This document shows, piece after piece, positions 46,294 through 56,235 of a stretch of 64,000 bases of DNA. A program made the translations under genes and the position numbers. The stretch comes from Acidisoma sp. PAMC 29798 (GTDB lineage Bacteria; Pseudomonadota; Alphaproteobacteria; Acetobacterales; Acetobacteraceae). The stretch is taken from NCBI RefSeq assembly GCF_030252425.1, contig NZ_CP126994.1, forward strand, positions 124,001 through 188,000. The letters run 5' to 3'. The number at the start of each line of letters is the position of its first letter. Within the stretch, counting starts at the first letter, position 1. The notes beneath the pieces are model-generated. The model saw only the letters and a program-made list of their open reading frames with translations, had not been told where the DNA came from and ran no database searches.

Positions 46294-48624
46294 ATGTTGT
46301 CCCGGAATCTTGAGCAGACCCTTCACCGCGCGCTCTCCCTCGCCAGCGAGCGGAAACATGAATACGCGACACTGGAGCATCTGCTCCTGGGGCTCACGGA
46401 AGACACCGATGCGGCGACTGTGCTGCGCGCCTGCGGGGTCGATCTCGATAAATTGCGCGGTGACCTCACTGAGTTTCTCGACAAGGATTTGGCGGGCCTC
46501 GCGACCGATCGCCCTGGCGACCCGAAGCCCACCGCAGGCTTTCAGCGTGTCGTTCAGCGTGCCGCCATCCATGTTCAATCCTCCGGCCGTGATGAGGTGA
46601 CCGGCGCCAATGTGCTTGTCGCCCTGTTCAGTGAGCGCGAGAGTCACGCCGTCTATTTCCTCCAGCTTCAGGACATGACGCGCCTGGATGCCGTCAACTT
46701 CATCAGCCACGGCATTGCCAAGGCGCCCGGCAAAAGCGCGCCGCGCACTGAGAAAGCCTCGTCGCAGGATACGCCCGAGCAGGAAGAAAAGAGCGGCCGT
46801 CGTGGTCAGGATGCGCTGACCAACTACTGCGTCAACCTTAATAAGAAGGCCATCGCCGGCAAAATCGATCCGCTGATCGGTCGCGAGAACGAGATCGAGC
46901 GCACCATCCAAATTCTCTGCCGGCGGACCAAGAACAATCCGCTTTATGTGGGCGATCCGGGCGTAGGCAAGACAGCCATCGCCGAGGGCCTGGCCAAGCG
47001 CATTGTCGAAGGCGATGTGCCAGAGGTTCTGGCCAAGTGCACCATCTTCTCGCTCGACATGGGCGCGTTGCTGGCGGGCACGCGGTATCGGGGTGATTTC
47101 GAGGAGCGTCTGAAGGCGGTTGTCACCGAGCTGGAAAACCATGCCGGCGGCATTCTGTTCATCGACGAAATCCACACCGTCATCGGCGCGGGTGCCACGA
47201 GTGGCGGCGCCATGGATGCGTCCAACCTGCTGAAGCCGGCGCTTGCGGCGGGCACGCTGCGCTGCATCGGCAGCACGACCTATAAGGAATTCCGCAACTA
47301 CTTTGAGAAGGACCGCGCCCTGGTGCGCCGGTTCCAGAAGATCGACGTGCCCGAGCCGAATGCCGAGGACGCCGTGAAGATCCTTCGCGGCCTCAAGACC
47401 GTCTACGAAAAGCACCACAAGGTTCGTTATACCGATGAGGCGATCCGCGCGGCGGTCGATCTTTCCTCGAAATACATTCACGACCGTAAACTGCCGGACA
47501 AGGCGATCGACGTGATCGACGAAGTCGGCGCCAGCCGGATGCTGCTGCCCGAGCATAAGCGCCGCAAGACCGTGACGCTGCGTGACATTGAGGAGATCGT
47601 GGCCAAGATCGCCCGCATCCCTGCGAAATCGGTGTCGGCCGACGACAAGGAGATCCTGCGCCATTTGGAGCGGGATGTGCGCTCCATGGTCTTTGGCCAG
47701 GACAAGGCGATCGAAAACTTGGCCGCCGCGATCAAGCTGTCCCGCGCTGGGCTGCGCGACCCGGAGAAGCCGATCGGCAACTACCTGTTCAGCGGCCCGA
47801 CCGGCGTGGGCAAGACCGAGGTCGCCCGCCAGTTGGCGAGCGTGCTCGGCATCCAGCTCGTCCGCTTCGACATGAGCGAATACATGGAGCGGCATTCGGT
47901 CTCACGCCTGATCGGCGCGCCGCCGGGCTATGTCGGCTTTGACCAGGGCGGCATGTTGACCGACGCCATCGACCAGCATCCGCATTGCGTGCTGCTGCTG
48001 GACGAAATCGAGAAGGCGCATCCCGACCTCTACAACATCCTGTTGCAGGTCATGGACCACGGCAAACTCACGGACCACAACGGCAAGACCGTGGATTTCC
48101 GCAACGTCATCCTGATCATGACGACCAATGCCGGCGCGTCCGACATGGCGAAGGCCGCGATCGGCTTTGAGCGGGATATGCGGACGGGCGAGGATGAGGA
48201 TGCGATCAAGCGCATGTTCACACCGGAATTCCGCAACCGTCTCGATGCGATCATCCCCTTCGCGGCCCTGACGCAGGACGTGGTGGGCCGCGTCGTCGAG
48301 AAGTTCGTCATGCAGCTGGAAGCGCAGCTTGCCGACCGCAACGTGACGATCGAGCTGTCCTCGGCCGCGAAGGAATGGCTCGCGGAGCGCGGCTACGACA
48401 AGCTGTATGGGGCGCGGCCGCTGGCCCGAGTCATCCAGGAGCACATCAAGAAGCCGCTGGCGGAGGAGCTATTGTTCGGCCGTCTCGCCAAGGGTGGATC
48501 GGTGAAGGTCACGATGAAGGACGGCAAGCTCGACTTCGACGTCACGGAAGCGACGCCCCCGGTGGTTTCGCGGCCCGGCGGCGAAGAGGGCGGCACGGAG
48601 AAAGAGCCGGAGGAGGTCGAGTAA
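46294..48624 (+). CDS. clpA: ATP-dependent Clp protease ATP-binding subunit ClpA
   Basis: Unfoldase that feeds ClpP. 776 residues: an N-terminal adaptor-binding domain with [20 protein letters not shown], the first AAA+ domain with [17 protein letters not shown] and [14 protein letters not shown], and the second with [15 protein letters not shown] and [12 protein letters not shown]. The ClpP-docking loop IGF is present at KAAIGFERD. The long ClpB-type middle coiled coil is absent, which marks it as ClpA. An AAGGAG ribosome site precedes the ATG. Confidence 0.97.
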   Translation: MLSRNLEQTLHRALSLASERKHEYATLEHLLLGLTEDTDAATVLRACGVDLDKLRGDLTEFLDKDLAGLATDRPGDPKPTAGFQRVVQRAAIHVQSSGRDEVTGANVLVALFSERESHAVYFLQLQDMTRLDAVNFISHGIAKAPGKSAPRTEKASSQDTPEQEEKSGRRGQDALTNYCVNLNKKAIAGKIDPLIGRENEIERTIQILCRRTKNNPLYVGDPGVGKTAIAEGLAKRIVEGDVPEVLAKCTIFSLDMGALLAGTRYRGDFEERLKAVVTELENHAGGILFIDEIHTVIGAGATSGGAMDASNLLKPALAAGTLRCIGSTTYKEFRNYFEKDRALVRRFQKIDVPEPNAEDAVKILRGLKTVYEKHHKVRYTDEAIRAAVDLSSKYIHDRKLPDKAIDVIDEVGASRMLLPEHKRRKTVTLRDIEEIVAKIARIPAKSVSADDKEILRHLERDVRSMVFGQDKAIENLAAAIKLSRAGLRDPEKPIGNYLFSGPTGVGKTEVARQLASVLGIQLVRFDMSEYMERHSVSRLIGAPPGYVGFDQGGMLTDAIDQHPHCVLLLDEIEKAHPDLYNILLQVMDHGKLTDHNGKTVDFRNVILIMTTNAGASDMAKAAIGFERDMRTGEDEDAIKRMFTPEFRNRLDAIIPFAALTQDVVGRVVEKFVMQLEAQLADRNVTIELSSAAKEWLAERGYDKLYGARPLARVIQEHIKKPLAEELLFGRLAKGGSVKVTMKDGKLDFDVTEATPPVVSRPGGEEGGTEKEPEEVE

Positions 48625-48655
48625 GTCTCCTCGGGTTCAGGCTCGAACTCTCGCT

Positions 48656-48686
48656 CGTCATCTGCGGATCAAGTCCGCGGGTGACG
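48656..48686. repeat. Palindromic repeat, family A, short copy
   Basis: A single near-perfect hairpin: CGTCATCTGCGGA pairs with TCCGCGGGTGACG around TCAAG, corresponding to the two outer ends of the long copies joined directly. It sits between the convergent stops of clpA and ssuD and may act as a two-way terminator. Confidence 0.75.
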
Positions 48687-48702
48687 ATGAATTTTTACCC
48701 GC

Positions 48703-49911
48703 CTAACCTGCCGCGACCTTCATCCGTGACGGCGCCACCACGTTCGCGATGACCTCACCGAAAGGCCCCGCATTGCGGGCGGCGCCGAGGTCTTTGCCCG
48801 TGGTATTCTTCAACGGCAGCAGCGGGAAGACCAGCTCCGCGAAGCGGTAGCATTCCTCCAAATGCGGATAGCCGGACAGAATGAACCGGTCGATACCGAG
48901 AGCCATATATTCCTTCATCCGGTCGGCGACCTGCTGCGGGCTGCCGACCAGCGCGGTGCCGGCACCGCCACGGACCAGACCGACGCCCGCCCAAAGATTG
49001 GGGCTGACTTCCAGCTTGTCCTTGCGGCCGCCATGCAGTGCGCTCATGCGCTGCTGACCGACGGAATCGAACTTCGAGAAGGCCTTCTGCGCCGTGGCGA
49101 TCGCTTCCTCATCGACGTATTTGATGAGCGAGTCAGCCGCTGCCCAGGCTTCTTCCTCCGTCTCACGCACGATGACATGCAGGCGAATGCCGTAACTGAA
49201 GGTGCGGCCCTCGACCGCAGCCGCCTCGCGAGCCGACGCGATCTTCGCGGCAACATCGGCTGGCGGTTCGCCCCAGGTCAGATAAACATCGGCGTGTTTC
49301 GCGGCGACCTTCTGGCCGTCGCCGGAAGAGCCGCCGAAATAGAGTTGCGGATGCGGCTGCTGGATCGGCGGATAGAGCAGCTTAGCGCCCTCCACCTTCA
49401 CATGCTTGCCGTCGAAGTCGAAGGTTTCGCCCGCGAGCATGCGGCGCCAGACAGTGAGATACTCGTCCGTCGCCTCATAGCGGTCACCATGCTCGAACCA
49501 AACGCCATCGCCGTGCATTTCGGTGGGATCGCCGCCGGCCACCACGTTCACAAGCAGGCGCCCATCCGACATCCGGTCGAGCGTCGCGGCCATGCGCGCG
49601 GTCATCGCGGGCTCAGATAGACCGGGACGCACCGCGACCAGGAAGCGCAGCCGTTCGGTCAGCGGGACCATGGCCGAGGCCACGACCCAGGAATCTTCGC
49701 AGGACCGACCGGTGGGGAGCAAGACGCCGAAATAGCCGAGTTCATCGGCGGCGCGGGCAATCTGACTGAGATAGCCCATGGTGACATGACGCGCCCCGAC
49801 ATCCGTCGCGAGGTATCGCCCATCACCATGCGTCGGCAGGAACCACAACACGTCCGCCTCGGTCGCCGGAGGCGCACCGGATGAAGATATGGCTCCGTTT
49901 TCAATGGTCAT
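48703..49911 (-). CDS. ssuD: FMNH2-dependent alkanesulfonate monooxygenase
   Basis: Luciferase-like enzyme that releases sulfite from alkanesulfonates. 402 residues from ATG 49911, with an AGAGGAAG ribosome site. SsuD traits are [32 protein letters not shown] (Cys71), [29 protein letters not shown] and [15 protein letters not shown]. The reductase SsuE and the SsuABC importer are not adjacent, so FMNH2 and substrate supply come from elsewhere. The sulfite it releases would feed CysIJ. Confidence 0.92.
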   Translation of the reverse strand: MTIENGAISSSGAPPATEADVLWFLPTHGDGRYLATDVGARHVTMGYLSQIARAADELGYFGVLLPTGRSCEDSWVVASAMVPLTERLRFLVAVRPGLSEPAMTARMAATLDRMSDGRLLVNVVAGGDPTEMHGDGVWFEHGDRYEATDEYLTVWRRMLAGETFDFDGKHVKVEGAKLLYPPIQQPHPQLYFGGSSGDGQKVAAKHADVYLTWGEPPADVAAKIASAREAAAVEGRTFSYGIRLHVIVRETEEEAWAAADSLIKYVDEEAIATAQKAFSKFDSVGQQRMSALHGGRKDKLEVSPNLWAGVGLVRGGAGTALVGSPQQVADRMKEYMALGIDRFILSGYPHLEECYRFAELVFPLLPLKNTTGKDLGAARNAGPFGEVIANVVAPSRMKVAAG

Positions 49912-50005
49912 CGCGCAAGCTTCCTCTCGTCTTAGAGCGGAGAGGATAGAGCGCAATGCCCTGGAAGAGAAGTGGTTTCCTTATTCAGCGAATTTGCGGC
50001 GTGGT

Positions 50006-50572
50006 TTACCGGGTGTGCTTCAAGCTGAGGCCGAACTGCACCCAGGAAATGCCGTGAAAGACGAGTTCGACGGCAATCAGCGTGCCGACGACCCAAAGAC
50101 TCGCCCAGGGCAGGCTCAGGTAGAGGAGTATTCCAACGGCGAGGCTGATGATGCCGCTCAGCACGACCAGCCAGAGGCCGGGGATATGCCGATGCGTGGC
50201 CGCCATGACGAGACGGGCGATGCCGGCGAAGATGAGCATGACGGAGATGACGATCGTGACGATCAGGGAACCGCGCAGCGGCTCCTCCATCAGGAACAGG
50301 CCGCCCACGACGTAAACGACGCCCATCAGCACATGGAGCAGGAAATGGCTCCAGCCGCGCACGGCGAAGGCATGCACCACCTGAAGAACGCCACCGACGA
50401 GAAGAAGCGCGCCGATGACGACGACGCCCGCGATGCTGGCGGCCACGACATCGAGCCAGCACAGGATGCCGATGATGATCTGCACGATGCCGAGGGCGAC
50501 GAACCAGCTCCAGCGATGACCGGGGGCGCCACGCCCGACTGTGAGCGGTGCGTTATAGGGGCTGCCGGACAT
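50006..50572 (-). CDS. HdeD family protein (DUF308)
   Basis: A 188-residue membrane protein with six helices arranged as three DUF308 hairpin pairs (for example ALGIVQIIIGILCWLDV and LWLVVLSGIISLAVGILLYL). E. coli HdeD contributes to acid resistance at high cell density; the exact activity is unknown. A GGAG ribosome site lies upstream of ATG 50572. It stands alone between ssuD and a palindromic repeat. Confidence 0.9.
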   Translation of the reverse strand: MSGSPYNAPLTVGRGAPGHRWSWFVALGIVQIIIGILCWLDVVAASIAGVVVIGALLLVGGVLQVVHAFAVRGWSHFLLHVLMGVVYVVGGLFLMEEPLRGSLIVTIVISVMLIFAGIARLVMAATHRHIPGLWLVVLSGIISLAVGILLYLSLPWASLWVVGTLIAVELVFHGISWVQFGLSLKHTR

Positions 50573-50668
50573 CGGTCGTCTCCGTTCTGATTGCGGAGCG
50601 TTCCTTATGGCAGAAAACCTTGGCGCGCCACCGCGCCCCGGCGTTGATTACGACAGGTTTGCCTATTT

Positions 50669-50768
50669 CGTCATCCTCGGGCTTGACCCGGGGACCTACC
50701 CGTTGTGACGCCCAACGGCGTGTAGGCGACGGAAAGGGGAAGCCCGCGCATCAAGCGCGCGGGTGACG
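50669..50768. repeat. Palindromic repeat, family A, long copy
   Basis: Begins CGTCATCCTCGGGCTTGACC and ends GCGCGCGGGTGACG, with the outer hairpin, a central divergent part and the CCCGCGCATCAAGCGCGCGGG-type end (about 50742-50763) seen in the 34028 copy. It separates the hdeD promoter region from the stop of the Tim44-like gene. Confidence 0.78.
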
Positions 50769-50784
50769 GTGTGTAGGGGATTTG

Positions 50785-51723
50785 TTACCGCGTCTGCTGG
50801 ATCGCGGCGAGCATCCAGTGGCCGCCACGCCGGCGCGTAAACGTCCAGATCTCTGTCACCAGAGCGCGCGTCGTGGCGCTGCCATCGACGACCTGACCGC
50901 GCCCATTTTCGGTCATGTCCAGCATCGAGAAGCGCATGGCCGCAGTGGCATAGTCGGTATCGCCCTCAGACCAGGCGTCGGACAATTCCATGGTCTCGAC
51001 CCGAATATCGGCGACCCGGTTGCGCAGGCCCTGACGCGTGAGGTTGGCGAGCTGCTCATTGAAATAGCCGACCATCTCGGGCGTGGCGGCGCGGCTGATG
51101 GCCGCGATGTCCTGATTGCCCCAGGCCTGCTGCACATAGACCAGGCACTGCTCGAACGCGGACTGATCGGCGGCCGTGATCTGCAGAGGTTGGGCGGCGT
51201 TCATGCCGCCCCCCATGCCGGAATTGACGCCTTGCCATCCGCCCGGTGTTCCGCCGGTCGGTGCGACATTCGGGCGCGCCATGCCGCCGCCTCGGTTGCC
51301 CACGAACATCCGGAACAGGAAGCGGATGACGAAGAACAGGATCAGAAGCTGAATGAGCGTGCCGAACAAACCGCCGAAGCCCAGGCCGGAATGGAAGAAG
51401 CCGCCACCGAACAGCATGCCGAAGATGCCGGCCCCGATCAGGCCGCCCATCAAGCCGCTGGCGAAGGGATGGCGCCCGAACATCGTGCCGCCCATGCCGT
51501 AGCCGGCGGGGCGGCCGTAATTGTTCATACCGCCGACCGGCGCCTGGCTGCGCTCAAAGGGCGCCGCGCCAGGCGCGAGACCCGTCGGGCGGGGCGAGAA
51601 ATAGCTTTGGCTGCCACGGCTGCCGAAGGAATGGCCGCCGCCGAGCCGGGCTTCCGCTGGAACCGCGCCGAGCGCCCCCATCAGGGGGAGAAGAGCGGCG
51701 AGCAACATGAGATAGCGGCGCAT
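50785..51723 (-). CDS. Tim44-like domain protein
   Basis: A 312-residue envelope protein: a signal peptide (LMLLAALLPLMGALGAVPAEA), a Gly/Pro/Phe-rich segment, two hydrophobic glycine-rich helices (about 85-145, the second FGTLIQLLILFFVIRFLF), a disordered linker and a C-terminal Tim44-like domain (from about 180, FEQCLVYVQQAWGNQDIAAI). ATG 51723 is used because GGAG lies ten bases upstream. Bacterial Tim44 relatives bind the inner membrane; the function is unknown. Confidence 0.85.
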   Translation of the reverse strand: MRRYLMLLAALLPLMGALGAVPAEARLGGGHSFGSRGSQSYFSPRPTGLAPGAAPFERSQAPVGGMNNYGRPAGYGMGGTMFGRHPFASGLMGGLIGAGIFGMLFGGGFFHSGLGFGGLFGTLIQLLILFFVIRFLFRMFVGNRGGGMARPNVAPTGGTPGGWQGVNSGMGGGMNAAQPLQITAADQSAFEQCLVYVQQAWGNQDIAAISRAATPEMVGYFNEQLANLTRQGLRNRVADIRVETMELSDAWSEGDTDYATAAMRFSMLDMTENGRGQVVDGSATTRALVTEIWTFTRRRGGHWMLAAIQQTR

Positions 51724-51778
51724 GACGCGCTTGAACTCCATCAAAAGGAGCTAATGATATGGTGACGCCGAGGGCGCA

Positions 51779-53116
51779 TCACGCCCCCGCGAGCATCATA
51801 CCGTCAATGCGAATTGTCGGGGCGTCCGTTCCGCGACGGAACCGCAGGTCATTCGCGGGCGTGAGCGTGGCGAACATGTCGGTCAGGTTGCCGGCGATGG
51901 TGATTTCCGCCACCGGCTCGGCCAGCGCACCGTTGCGGATCAGGAAGCCGGCTGCGCCCCGGCTGTAATCGCCGGTAATGCCATTGACGCCGGAGCCGAT
52001 CAGCTCGGTCACGTACAGGCCTTCAGTGATATCGGCCATCAGCTCGGTGGGGCTGAGCGGGCCGGGCTCCAAATAAAGGTTCGTCGCGGAAGGGCCCGGC
52101 GGCCCGGATGTGCCACGCGCGGCATGACCGGTTGAGGTCAGGCCGAGCTGGCGCGCGCTGCGGCTATCGAGGATCCAGCTCGTCAGGATGCCGTCGGCGA
52201 TGATGTCGAGCGGCGCAGTCGGCTGGCCTTCTCCATCGAAGGGGCGGGAGCGCAGGCCACGGCGGCGACGCGGATCGTCACGCACTGTCACGCCATGGGC
52301 GAAGATGCGCTGGCCCATCCGTTCCTTCAGGAAGCTTGTGCCGCGCACGACGCTGGCGCCGTTCACCGCACCTGACAAATGGCCGAGCAGGCTGGCGGAG
52401 ACGCGCGGGTCATACACCACGGACATCCGGGCGGTTTTTGGCCGCGTCGGATTGAGACGCGCCAGGGCCTGTTCGGCGGCGCGGCGGCCGATGCCCGCCG
52501 GATCTTCGAGGTCGGCCGCATAGACGGCGCTGGAATAATCATAGTCACGCTGCATGCCCGTGCCGGCGCCGGCGAGGGCTGTCGCGGAGACCGAATGGCC
52601 GGTGCGGCGATAGGAGCCAGAGAAGCCCCGGCTGGTCGCGAGCACCGCTTCACTACGGCTGAAGCCCGCGTCCGCGCCTTCGGTATTGGTGATGCCCGGC
52701 ATCGACCGCGCCGCATCCTCCGCAATGCCCGCCAGTTCGCCGAGCGCCTGCGCGTCAGGCTCGGACGGATCGTCGAGGTCGAGATCGGCGGGGGGAATCT
52801 CCCGCAAGGGCGCGACACTGCTCAGCGGATCGGCGGGCACGACGCGGGCCATGGCGACCGCGCGCTGCGCCATATCGGCGAAGGCGGCCTCATCGATAGC
52901 CGAAGCCGAGACGATGGCCGAACGCTCGCCGACGAACACGCGCAGGCCGAGGTCACGGCCTTCGGAGCGCTCGACATGCTCGATCTGACCCATGCGACGG
53001 CTGACGGAGAGGGAGGTGCCGGAGAAAAGCACGGCGTCGGCTTCGTCCGCACCGGCGCGGCGGGCATGGGCCAGAAGATCGGCCAGCCGCTCGCGCGGAT
53101 CGAAAGCGGCGCTCAT
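51779..53116 (-). CDS. pmbA: TldD/PmbA family protein, PmbA (TldE) subunit
   Basis: A 445-residue protein of the U62 group. PmbA/TldE is the non-catalytic partner of the TldD protease, acting on unfolded or microcin-like peptides. ERSEGRDLGLRVFVGERSA and SASLLGHLSGAVNGASV are typical, and the HExxxH zinc motif of TldD is not present, placing it as PmbA. GSGVNGITGDYSRGAAGFLI near the end is conserved. tldD is not in the window. The start overlaps the M16 peptidase stop by four bases. Confidence 0.92.
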   Translation of the reverse strand: MSAAFDPRERLADLLAHARRAGADEADAVLFSGTSLSVSRRMGQIEHVERSEGRDLGLRVFVGERSAIVSASAIDEAAFADMAQRAVAMARVVPADPLSSVAPLREIPPADLDLDDPSEPDAQALGELAGIAEDAARSMPGITNTEGADAGFSRSEAVLATSRGFSGSYRRTGHSVSATALAGAGTGMQRDYDYSSAVYAADLEDPAGIGRRAAEQALARLNPTRPKTARMSVVYDPRVSASLLGHLSGAVNGASVVRGTSFLKERMGQRIFAHGVTVRDDPRRRRGLRSRPFDGEGQPTAPLDIIADGILTSWILDSRSARQLGLTSTGHAARGTSGPPGPSATNLYLEPGPLSPTELMADITEGLYVTELIGSGVNGITGDYSRGAAGFLIRNGALAEPVAEITIAGNLTDMFATLTPANDLRFRRGTDAPTIRIDGMMLAGA

Positions 53117-54378
53117 GCCGCAAGCTTTTCGGCAATCGTCGTCAGGCCCGGAACCTTGCCGGCCGGCCCCAGCACCGCAAGGGTCGGCTTCGCGCGGAAC
53201 AGGCGGGCGGCAGCGCGACAGACATCTTCCGTCCGCACGGCTTCGATCTTGGCGACCATTTCCGGCACCGAGACGATGCGGCCGAAGATCTGGATTTGGC
53301 GCGCAAGCTGCTCGCAGCGGCTGCCGGTGCTCTCGAGGGACATGAGGATGCCGGCCTTGGCCTGGGCGCGGGCGCGATGCAGCTCGACCTCCGTCACGTC
53401 ATGCTGCACGCGGCGAAGCTCCTCCAGCGTCACGGGCATCAGCTCCGCCGCCTCGCTCTCGCCGGTGCCAGCATAGATGCCGAACAGGCCCGAATCGGTG
53501 GAGGGCGCGGTGAAGGAATAGATGGAATAGACGAGGCCTCGCTTCTCACGCACTTCCTGGAACAAGCGGGAGGACATGCCACCGCCGAGCAGGTTGGACA
53601 GCATCATCGAGGGATAGAAGTCGGGGTCGGTATAGGAGACCGACGGAAAGCCAAGAACGATATGGACCTGGTCGAGATCCCGCGCTTCGCGGAATTCGCC
53701 GCCATGATACTCCGCCTGCGTCGGCTCACCGACCACGGTGGTCGGCAGATCGGCGAAATGCTGGGCGGCGAGGCGCATCACCTCCTCATGCTTGAGGTTG
53801 CCGGCGGCGGCCACTACCACGTTCCGCGTGCCGTAATGGGCGCGCATGTAATTGGTAAGCGCGTTGCGCGGCATCGAGCGGATGACGGCTTCGGTGCCCA
53901 GCGTCGGGCGGCCCATCGCCTGGTCGGGGAAGGCCGCTTCCTGGAAATGATCGAAGATGATGTCGTCGGGCGTGTCGTTCGCCTGACCGATCTCCTGCAG
54001 GATCACGCCGCGCTCCCGCTCCAGCTCTTCGGGCTCGAAGCTGCTATGGGTCAGGATGTCGCCGATGATATCAGCGCCGAGGGCAAGGTCTTCCTTGAGC
54101 AGCTTGACGTAATAGGCGGTCTGCTCGCGGGCGGTATAGGCGTTGATATGGCCGCCGACGGCTTCGATTTCCTCGGCGATCGCGGCGGCGCTGCGGGTTT
54201 CGGTGCCCTTGAAGGCCATGTGTTCGAGGAAGTGGGAAACGCCGTTTTCCTCAGCGCTTTCATGACGCGTGCCGGCGTTGACATAGGCGCCGAAGGACAC
54301 GGTTTCGACGCGCGTCATCTCCTCCGTCACCACGGTCAGGCCCGAGGGCAGGGTCTCGACTCGAATGGCGTCGCTCAT
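53113..54378 (-). CDS. M16 family zinc peptidase
   Basis: A 421-residue single-unit M16B peptidase related to mitochondrial processing peptidase. The inverted zinc motif HFLEH is at residues 49-53, with the downstream Glu in the following helix (TAREQTAYYVKLLKEDL). The C-terminal half (LGGGMSSRLFQEVREKRGLVYSI) carries the conserved Arg-Tyr region. ATG 54378 overlaps the thrC stop (ATGA). The thrC-M16 linkage is common in alphaproteobacteria. Confidence 0.94.
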   Translation of the reverse strand: MSDAIRVETLPSGLTVVTEEMTRVETVSFGAYVNAGTRHESAEENGVSHFLEHMAFKGTETRSAAAIAEEIEAVGGHINAYTAREQTAYYVKLLKEDLALGADIIGDILTHSSFEPEELERERGVILQEIGQANDTPDDIIFDHFQEAAFPDQAMGRPTLGTEAVIRSMPRNALTNYMRAHYGTRNVVVAAAGNLKHEEVMRLAAQHFADLPTTVVGEPTQAEYHGGEFREARDLDQVHIVLGFPSVSYTDPDFYPSMMLSNLLGGGMSSRLFQEVREKRGLVYSIYSFTAPSTDSGLFGIYAGTGESEAAELMPVTLEELRRVQHDVTEVELHRARAQAKAGILMSLESTGSRCEQLARQIQIFGRIVSVPEMVAKIEAVRTEDVCRAAARLFRAKPTLAVLGPAGKVPGLTTIAEKLAA

Positions 54379-55793
54379 GCGGCAGTTCCCCAAGCGTCAT
54401 TGCGTTGAACAAAGGCACGAAGCAGCGTCTCGACCGCAGCAAGGTCGTTCGGGGCGCGCGTGAAGTGTTCGGTGCCACTCATCAAATGGGCGAGGCGCGG
54501 CGGGAGGGAAGGGCGGATTCCGGTTGCCTGCTCCACGGCATCCGGAAACTTGGCCGGATGGGCCGTCGCCATGGCGATGATCGGCGTCGAATGCGGCAGG
54601 CGGGCGGCGCGGGCCGCCTCGATCCCGATGGCGGTATGGGGATCGGTGAGATAGCCGGTTGTGTCATGGATCTGGCGGATGGCGGCGGAGGTCTCCGCGT
54701 CGCTCAGGGCGAGGCCCTGGAACAATTCGGTCGCCTTCGACCAGGCGGCATCCGGCACCGGCATGCGGCCGGTGGCGCGGAAGTCGCGCATCAGACCGGC
54801 GGTGGCGACGGCATCGCGACCCATCAACTCGAACAGCAGACGCTCGAAATTGGAGCTGACCTGGATGTCCATGCTCGGCGACATGCTGGGATCGACACCC
54901 CGCGCCGTCATGTCATTCGCGGCCAGGAAGCGTGTCAGAATGTCGTTATGGTTGGAGCCGATGATCAGGCGCGAGATCGGCAGGCCCATGCGCTTGGCCG
55001 CCCAGGCGGCGAGGACATTGCCGAAATTGCCGGTGGGCACGGCGAAGGCGACCTCACGGTCCGGCGCGCCGAGAGCGAGGGCGGAGGCGACGTAATAAGG
55101 GATTTGGGCCGCGATCCGCGCCCAGTTGATGGAATTCACGGCGGACAGCCGCATCTCGGTCCGAAAGCGCTGATCAGCGAACAGCGACTTCACCATGTCC
55201 TGGCAATCGTCGAAGGTGCCGTCCACGGCGATGTTGAAGACATTGGCGGCGGTGACCGTCGTCATCTGCCGGCGCTGCACCTCACTGGTGCGGCCTTCGG
55301 GATGGAGGATGGCGATCTTGATGCGGGCGCGGTCCCGGCAGGCTTCGATGGCGGCTGAGCCGGTATCGCCCGAGGTCGCGCCGACAATGGTCAGAGTCTC
55401 GTCGCGCTGTTCCAGCACATGCTGGAACAGATGGCCGAGAAGCTGGAGCGCCATGTCCTTGAAAGCGAGGGTGGGGCCGTGAAACAGCTCCTGCACCCAT
55501 AGCCCGTCATCGAGCTGAACCAGCGGCACAGTCGCGGGATGGTCGAAGCCGGCATAGGCGAGGCCACACAAATCGCGCAGCGTATCGAGGTCGATCGCCG
55601 AGCCCATGAAGGGGTGCATGACCCGCGCCGCGAGTTCCGCATAGGGCAGCCCCCGGAGGGAGCGCCATTCGGCGGCGGAGCGTTCCGGCCAGACTTCCGG
55701 CATGAATAGGCCGCCGTCTTCCGCCAGACCCGCCAGAAGCACGCCATTGAAGTCGCGCGGCTCAGCTTGGCCGCGTGTCGAGATATAACGCAT
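54375..55793 (-). CDS. thrC: Threonine synthase
   Basis: Makes threonine from O-phosphohomoserine with PLP. 472 residues: MRYISTRGQAEPRDFNGVLL at the N-terminus, the PLP lysine Lys112 in FHGPTLAFKDMALQ, VGATSGDTGSAAIEACR and VPTGNFGNVLAAW (phosphate loop). The length fits the long bacterial form. First gene of a thrC-M16-pmbA unit joined by four-base overlaps. Confidence 0.96.
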   Translation of the reverse strand: MRYISTRGQAEPRDFNGVLLAGLAEDGGLFMPEVWPERSAAEWRSLRGLPYAELAARVMHPFMGSAIDLDTLRDLCGLAYAGFDHPATVPLVQLDDGLWVQELFHGPTLAFKDMALQLLGHLFQHVLEQRDETLTIVGATSGDTGSAAIEACRDRARIKIAILHPEGRTSEVQRRQMTTVTAANVFNIAVDGTFDDCQDMVKSLFADQRFRTEMRLSAVNSINWARIAAQIPYYVASALALGAPDREVAFAVPTGNFGNVLAAWAAKRMGLPISRLIIGSNHNDILTRFLAANDMTARGVDPSMSPSMDIQVSSNFERLLFELMGRDAVATAGLMRDFRATGRMPVPDAAWSKATELFQGLALSDAETSAAIRQIHDTTGYLTDPHTAIGIEAARAARLPHSTPIIAMATAHPAKFPDAVEQATGIRPSLPPRLAHLMSGTEHFTRAPNDLAAVETLLRAFVQRNDAWGTAA

Positions 55794-55878
55794 CTGTCTC
55801 AGCTATCCCAATGAGGGCGCCTTCGCCAGCAGGATCGCCGCATGGCGGGGCAGATTCGCGGCGTGCGCTGTCTTGCTA

Positions 55879-55946
55879 CGGATAACGCTGCGCTCATCCG
55901 CCCTACGAGGCGGGATGTAGGGTGGAAAAGCGAAGCGCATTCCACC
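55879..55946. repeat. Palindromic repeat, family B, full copy
   Basis: First hairpin CGGAT/ATCCG (55879-55900) around AACGCTGCGCTC; second hairpin GGTGGAA/TTCCACC within 55921-55946; CCCTAC and GTAGGG in the centre also pair. It matches the 10150 copy closely in the second half. It lies between thrC and the upstream small coiled-coil gene, in what should be the thrC promoter region. Confidence 0.8.
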
Positions 55947-55958
55947 ATTTGCGGAGTC

Positions 55959-56168
55959 TCAGGACCCCGCATCCACCAGATCGAGGCGGCGCTTGATCAC
56001 CTCGACGTCGCCCGCCATGCGATCGACCCGGCGGGAGATTGAGGCGGATTGCCCCTCCAGCAAGCCGAGGCGCTCCTTGATTTCGATGCCATCCGCTTTG
56101 AGGCTGCCGATATCGCTGCGGATGGCGCGCAATAGATCGAGGACCAGGTTGGGTGGATCGGGTTCCAT
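55959..56168 (-). CDS. Small coiled-coil protein of unknown function
   Basis: A 69-residue hydrophilic protein from ATG 56168 (an ATG at 56192 would add eight). Heptad-like spacing runs through LDLLRAIRSDIGSLKADGIE and SISRRVDRMAGDVEVIKRRL, so a coiled coil or four-helix oligomer is likely; there is no membrane segment. I recognise no named family. It lies 67 bases downstream of the cytidine deaminase gene. Confidence 0.6.
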   Translation of the reverse strand: MEPDPPNLVLDLLRAIRSDIGSLKADGIEIKERLGLLEGQSASISRRVDRMAGDVEVIKRRLDLVDAGS

Positions 56169-56235
56169 TGGGCCATCTTGCCACGAATCCAATGAGGCTG
56201 GAATCGCATTGTGGAACCTGTTGGTGCGACGTCAG

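Noticed and set aside
46126-47895. Long open frame on minus opposite clpA
   Set aside because: The plus strand encodes ClpA without doubt; the minus frame has histidine- and aspartate-rich composition typical of a codon shadow.
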